Below are positions 23,064 through 26,248 of a stretch of 26,248 nt of DNA, one piece after another (the first letter of the stretch is position 1; each line of letters starts with the position of its first letter). A program made the translations under genes and the position numbers. The notes beneath the pieces were generated by a model. It saw nothing but the letters and a program-made list of their open reading frames with translations. It searched no databases and was not told where the DNA came from. Source of the DNA: Spirochaetales bacterium (lineage in GTDB: Bacteria; Spirochaetota; Spirochaetia; SZUA-6; DRHE01); the NCBI GenBank assembly GCA_016935715.1, contig JAFGQJ010000010.1, positions 1 through 26,248 of the forward strand, read 5' to 3'.

Positions 23064-24137
23064 ATCAAACCAGCTCGAGTACTTTTCACGGAACTTTCAG
23101 ACGACAGCAGCCCGCGGGAAAGGCTGGCCGCCGCGGAGAAGCTGATCGATGCTTCGCGGTTCGAACGGGTCGTCGAGCCCAGACACAAGGTGGCCATCAA
23201 GCTCCACGTGGGCGAGAGCGACAATGACACCCATGTAAGCCCGGATCTGGTCAAGCCCATCATCGACAGGGTAAAGAGCAAGGAAGCTGCGCCTTTCCTG
23301 ACCGAGACCAGTACGCTCTACAAAGGACGGCGCTCGAACGCCATCGATCATATCATCCAGGCTTTCGACCACGGCTTCACCTACGAAAAGCTCGGCGCGC
23401 CGTTCATCATGGCCGACGGCCTGTCCGGGAACACCGAAATCGAGGTACAGATCAACGGGATGATATTCGACAAGGTGAGCATCGCCCGGGAGGTCGTGTT
23501 CGCCGATGCGCTCATCGCCGTCTCCCATCCCACCGGCCACCCCCAGATGGCCCTGGGGGCCAGCATCAAGAATCTGGGCATGGGGCTTTCCAGCCGGATC
23601 GGAAAGCTCCGGCAGCATTCTTCGGTCAAACCGTACGTCGACGCCAAGGCCTGCACCTTCTGCCGGAAGTGCATCCAATGGTGTCCGGTGGACGCCATCA
23701 TCGAGAAGAAGGGCAAGGCCTTCATCCTCGAGGAGAAGTGCATCGGCTGCGGTGAATGCCTCAGCGTATGCAATTTCGACGCCGTGCGCTACAACTGGGG
23801 CGTCGAATCCACGGATCTGCAGAAGCGGGTGGCGGAGCATGCCCTCGGGGTGATCCTGAACAAGAGGAGCCACTGCTTCTTCTTCAATTTTCTCATCGAT
23901 ATGACACAGGGGTGTGACTGCTATGCAAACCGCCAGGAACGCAATATGCCGGATGTGGGGATCCTGGCTTCCAGCGATCCTGTTGCGATCGACCAGGCCA
24001 CCCTCGATCTGACGGCCGATCGCCACGGGCGCAGCATCGCCCGGAAGAGCGAGCCCGGTCTTGATGCGACGATTCAACTCGAGCACGCCGAGAAGATCGG
24101 TCTCGGGACCCGGAGCTACGATTTGCAGAGCTTATAG
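23064..24137 (+). CDS. DUF362 family Fe-S protein with a probable ATC start codon
   Basis: A 357-residue protein if read from ATC at 23064. The DUF362 core includes KVAIKLHVGESDNDTHVSP (from about residue 42) and ADALIAVSHPTGHPQMALGA. A ferredoxin insert sits mid-protein with two CxxCxxCxxxC clusters, at about C197/C200/C203/C207 and C226/C229/C232/C236. The later motif SSDPVAIDQATLDL resembles the DPVA motif of the other DUF362 protein. There is no ATG, GTG or TTG in frame between the stop at 23019 and GTG 23190. Starting at 23190 would remove the conserved N-terminal strand (IKPARVLFTELSDD) and leave the AGGAGG site 134 nt away, whereas ATC sits 7 nt after it. A sequencing error of ATG to ATC is the main alternative. 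The biochemical role is unknown. It converges on the cyclase gene. Confidence 0.82.
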   Translation: MKPARVLFTELSDDSSPRERLAAAEKLIDASRFERVVEPRHKVAIKLHVGESDNDTHVSPDLVKPIIDRVKSKEAAPFLTETSTLYKGRRSNAIDHIIQAFDHGFTYEKLGAPFIMADGLSGNTEIEVQINGMIFDKVSIAREVVFADALIAVSHPTGHPQMALGASIKNLGMGLSSRIGKLRQHSSVKPYVDAKACTFCRKCIQWCPVDAIIEKKGKAFILEEKCIGCGECLSVCNFDAVRYNWGVESTDLQKRVAEHALGVILNKRSHCFFFNFLIDMTQGCDCYANRQERNMPDVGILASSDPVAIDQATLDLTADRHGRSIARKSEPGLDATIQLEHAEKIGLGTRSYDLQSL

Positions 24138-24150
24138 CCGCATCCGACCG

Positions 24151-24780
24151 TTAGAGGGTATAACGGACCCGGAAGGCTTCCTCCGCCCCTGGAGGGGCGG
24201 TCTCCAGGGGGTCCAGCGAGATCCCGGCATTCGCCCTGATCTCGGCGGCCACGGCTCCGGTGACCAGGATTTCCCATGCGTTGGCCATATCCTCGCCGAG
24301 CTTGGCCGCGGCGTTGACCTCCGCCCCGTAAACATCGTGGTCGCCGATGCGCAGCATCCGGCCGTAGCCGACGCCCACGCACAGCAGGATCTCCTCCTCG
24401 CCGGACCGGCCGACATTGTACCCCTTTACCGCGCGCTGCATCGCCACCGCACAGTCTACGGCCCGGGCGGCGCTGCGGAAGATGACCAGGAAGCTGTCGC
24501 CTTCGGTTTTCAGCAGAATCCCATCGAACTGCTCGATGCACGGCACCAGGATCCGCTGGGATTCATGGATGATCTGGAGGAAATGGATGATCCCGAACTC
24601 AGCCACCCTCCGGGAGAATCCGGCCAGATCCGTGAACATGACCGCCCAGCTCTCGCCGAAGAGGTCCCAGATCCGCCGGTCGATGGCCTCCTTGTCCGCC
24701 CCCGGTCGGAGGCGGCTCTCGATGAGCTTTTCCAGCCGATCCTCCGACGCTCCGGCCGCGATTCTGTAAACGTACGGCAT
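24151..24780 (-). CDS. Class III adenylate/guanylate cyclase catalytic-domain protein
   Basis: A 209-residue soluble protein that is almost only a cyclase homology domain after a 40-residue lead. Metal aspartates are D51 in MFTDLAGFS and D95 in KTEGDSF. Purine-selecting residues are K91 and D149 (DVYGAEVN), the adenylate-type pair. N156 is in VNAAAKL. The position normally held by the transition-state arginine (N-x3-R) is K160, so activity may be reduced, or the protein may be a non-canonical cyclase or a nucleotide sensor. No sensor domain or membrane segment is attached. The ATG at 24780 has AGGAGGG 5 nt upstream; an in-frame TTG at 24840 would lie in the promoter. Its promoter shares an element with the gabT-like gene. 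Confidence 0.85.
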   Translation of the reverse strand: MPYVYRIAAGASEDRLEKLIESRLRPGADKEAIDRRIWDLFGESWAVMFTDLAGFSRRVAEFGIIHFLQIIHESQRILVPCIEQFDGILLKTEGDSFLVIFRSAARAVDCAVAMQRAVKGYNVGRSGEEEILLCVGVGYGRMLRIGDHDVYGAEVNAAAKLGEDMANAWEILVTGAVAAEIRANAGISLDPLETAPPGAEEAFRVRYTL

Positions 24781-24828
24781 GCTGCCCTCCTGATGAAATC
24801 TTGGTCCGTGCCATGACCAGTTCTTCCA

Positions 24829-24859
24829 TTTATACGGCAAACACGGGGAGAGCGCAATC
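24829..24859 (-). promoter_or_regulatory. Cyclase gene promoter with shared 30-bp element (copy 2)
   Basis: On the minus strand, TTGCGC (24852-24857), 17 bp, then TATAAA (24829-24834). The stretch 24830-24859 is the second copy of the element at 22893-22922, with TTATACGGCAAACA and GCAATC at the same 24-bp offset. Similarity continues weakly upstream of the -35. Confidence 0.7.
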
Positions 24860-24867
24860 TCAGGGAA

Positions 24868-24888
24868 AGCCGGGGGGGGACCCCCGGC
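24868..24888 (-). terminator. Hairpin after pbpC
   Basis: Perfect 9-bp arms AGCCGGGGG (24868-24876) and CCCCCGGCT (24880-24888) around a 3-base loop lie 13 bp beyond the pbpC stop. In the minus direction only TTT follows, so the T-run is short. It would insulate the cyclase promoter from pbpC transcription. Confidence 0.6.
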
Positions 24889-24901
24889 TCAGGCTGGACG
24901 A

Positions 24902-26248
24902 TCAGCGCACCGAGTAGCTCACCGCCTCCCGGCCAAACTTTCCCCTCACCTCCAGGTGGTAGCTGCCCGGCTCGACGGGAAGCAGCCAGCTCGAATCAGC
25001 CGAAGCCAGAACTGTTCCGTTCAGCTCCACGGTGATCCGGTCCTGCGGGTCGGCGACGATCCAACACGGGATCGCCTGGCTGCCTGCCTCGGCTTCCGCC
25101 TCCCGGTAGAAGACCATCCTGTCTCTGGGAAACAGGATTCTGGGAGCCCGCCCCTGGCCGAGGAAGAGCTGCGGCAGCAGCTCCTCCATGCTCCCTCCCC
25201 CTCCATGGACGGGACAGATCTGCCGTGGGACGGATCCGCTGAGGAAGTATTCCTGCCGCGTCGCCGGGCAGCTCGGAGAGGCGCGGTACCCGCTCAGGGC
25301 GCAGATCCGGACCTCGGCCATCCCGTGGGGAGGGCCCTGCGCGGGCAGGATCTCCCCAGTCGGGACCGCTCCCTCCCCCGCCCCCGCTTCGAGCTGCTGC
25401 AGGACGCGCACTGCAACCTCGGCGGGCAGGGAGCTCCCGGTCGCGCCGAAAGCCGGACGGCCGTCGAAGTTCCCCGCCCACACCCCGACCGTATACTCGG
25501 GCAGAGCACCGATACACCACAGGCTGGTATATTCACTGGCCGTCCCGGATTTGAACAGCGCCGGAAAGCTCGTATTGAAGCGGGATCTGGTGCCGAAGCC
25601 CGGGGCCCTGGCGGCCGGATCCGCCAGGATGTCGGCGATCAGCCAGGCGGCCTGCTCGCCGAACACCCGCTTGCCCCCTGCTTCGTTCCCCGTCTCCCGC
25701 CCGCCGGCCGGGATCCGAAGGCCGTCCGCGCTCTCCAGCTCCCGGATCACGCGAAGCCCGCGCAGGAAACCCCCGTTGGGAAACACGCTGAATGCCCCGG
25801 CCAGCTCCAGGAGGCTCACCTCCAGATTGCCCACCGCCGCCCCCAGACCAGCCCGGGCCGCCGCATCCTCGGGTATGCCGAAGCCCAGCTCGCGCAGGGT
25901 CGCCAGGAAATCAGCCAGTCCGACCTGAGACAATACGTACACCGCCGGCACGTTCAGGGAGCTGGCCAGAGCGGTGCGCAGGCGCACCGGGCCGCGGCTG
26001 CGGCGGTCGAAATTCTCCGGCCGATAGCTCTCCTGCGCCCCGAAGGTCAGGTCGAGGTCGGGCAGCAGGGTGGAGGCGGTGAATCCCCTTTCCAGGGCCG
26101 TGGCGTAGAGAAAGGGTTTGAGGGTCGAGCCGCTGGAGCTCTTCAGCCTCACCCCGTCTATCTGGCCTCCGTTCGCCTCATCGAAGAAATCCTGGGAGCC
26201 GACCCAGGCCAGGATCTCGCCGCTTCGGTTGTCCAGGACCAGGGCCGA
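24902..26248 (-). CDS. pbpC: Penicillin-binding protein 1C, C-terminal part (cut by window edge)
   Basis: 448 codons are visible; the frame stays open to the window end, so the signal anchor and glycosyltransferase domain lie outside. The first visible residues (SALVLDNRSGEILAWVGSQD) are transpeptidase-domain sequence. Active-site motifs are SxxK in GSTLKPF (Ser is visible residue 41), SxN in SSLNVPAV and KSGTASEY as the KTG motif. After this comes LWCIGALPEYTVGVWAGNFDG, typical of PbpC, and then a C-terminal domain (BiPBP_C type) with CALSGYRASPSCP and an immunoglobulin-like end. PbpC enzymes polymerise or crosslink peptidoglycan in the periplasm and are often linked to an alpha-2-macroglobulin gene, which would lie beyond the edge if present. 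The GTG at 26152 is internal, not a start. Confidence 0.92.
   Translation of the reverse strand, partial: SALVLDNRSGEILAWVGSQDFFDEANGGQIDGVRLKSSSGSTLKPFLYATALERGFTASTLLPDLDLTFGAQESYRPENFDRRSRGPVRLRTALASSLNVPAVYVLSQVGLADFLATLRELGFGIPEDAAARAGLGAAVGNLEVSLLELAGAFSVFPNGGFLRGLRVIRELESADGLRIPAGGRETGNEAGGKRVFGEQAAWLIADILADPAARAPGFGTRSRFNTSFPALFKSGTASEYTSLWCIGALPEYTVGVWAGNFDGRPAFGATGSSLPAEVAVRVLQQLEAGAGEGAVPTGEILPAQGPPHGMAEVRICALSGYRASPSCPATRQEYFLSGSVPRQICPVHGGGGSMEELLPQLFLGQGRAPRILFPRDRMVFYREAEAEAGSQAIPCWIVADPQDRITVELNGTVLASADSSWLLPVEPGSYHLEVRGKFGREAVSYSVR

Overview
The window looks like a chromosome segment from a GC-rich free-living spirochaete. The best clue is the ABC substrate-binding protein at 15113-16471: its mature N-terminus begins EGKQEPG right after the signal peptide, a style common in spirochaete sugar-binding proteins. 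Most genes are GC-rich with clear AGGAGG-type ribosome sites. I see no rRNA, tRNA, CRISPR array, insertion sequence or phage genes. The taxonomic call is inference.

Layout. 17-1824: a DUF362/ferredoxin protein converging on a TetR regulator. 1944-3107: a relatively AT-rich AAA/DUF4143 ATPase. 3141-12362: a polyamine block. A putrescine aminotransferase (patA type) is divergent from agmatine deiminase, a putrescine-carbamoyltransferase-like enzyme, an Lrp/AsnC regulator, a divergent GcvPA/GcvPB-like pair, an SDR oxidoreductase and an AcoX-like ATP-NAD kinase relative. 12495-14828: a URO-D-family protein and a RspA/mannonate-dehydratase-family enolase on the minus strand. These are divergent from 15113-18283, a sugar-type ABC importer (binding protein and two permeases, no ATPase). 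18436-20070 and 20121-21575: two convergent sodium:solute symporters. The second is in an operon with a GABA-type aminotransferase (21581-22840). 23064-24137: a second DUF362/Fe-S protein that seems to start at ATC. 24151-24780: a small class III nucleotidyl cyclase. 24902-26248: the 3' part of pbpC, cut by the window edge.

How it fits together. Agmatine deiminase, the carbamoyltransferase and the two class III aminotransferases could carry agmatine through N-carbamoylputrescine and putrescine to 4-aminobutanal, and GABA to succinate semialdehyde. The aldehyde dehydrogenase, carbamate kinase and arginine decarboxylase are not in the window. The strongest candidate for undescribed biology is the GcvPA/GcvPB-like pair. 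It sits inside the agmatine operon without GcvT or GcvH, keeps the PLP lysine, and has altered motifs that are normally invariant in glycine decarboxylase. Other points of interest are a 30-bp promoter element shared by the gabT-like and cyclase genes, matching leader sequences at aguA and the Lrp gene, and several promoters placed so close to the start codon that leaderless transcripts are likely.
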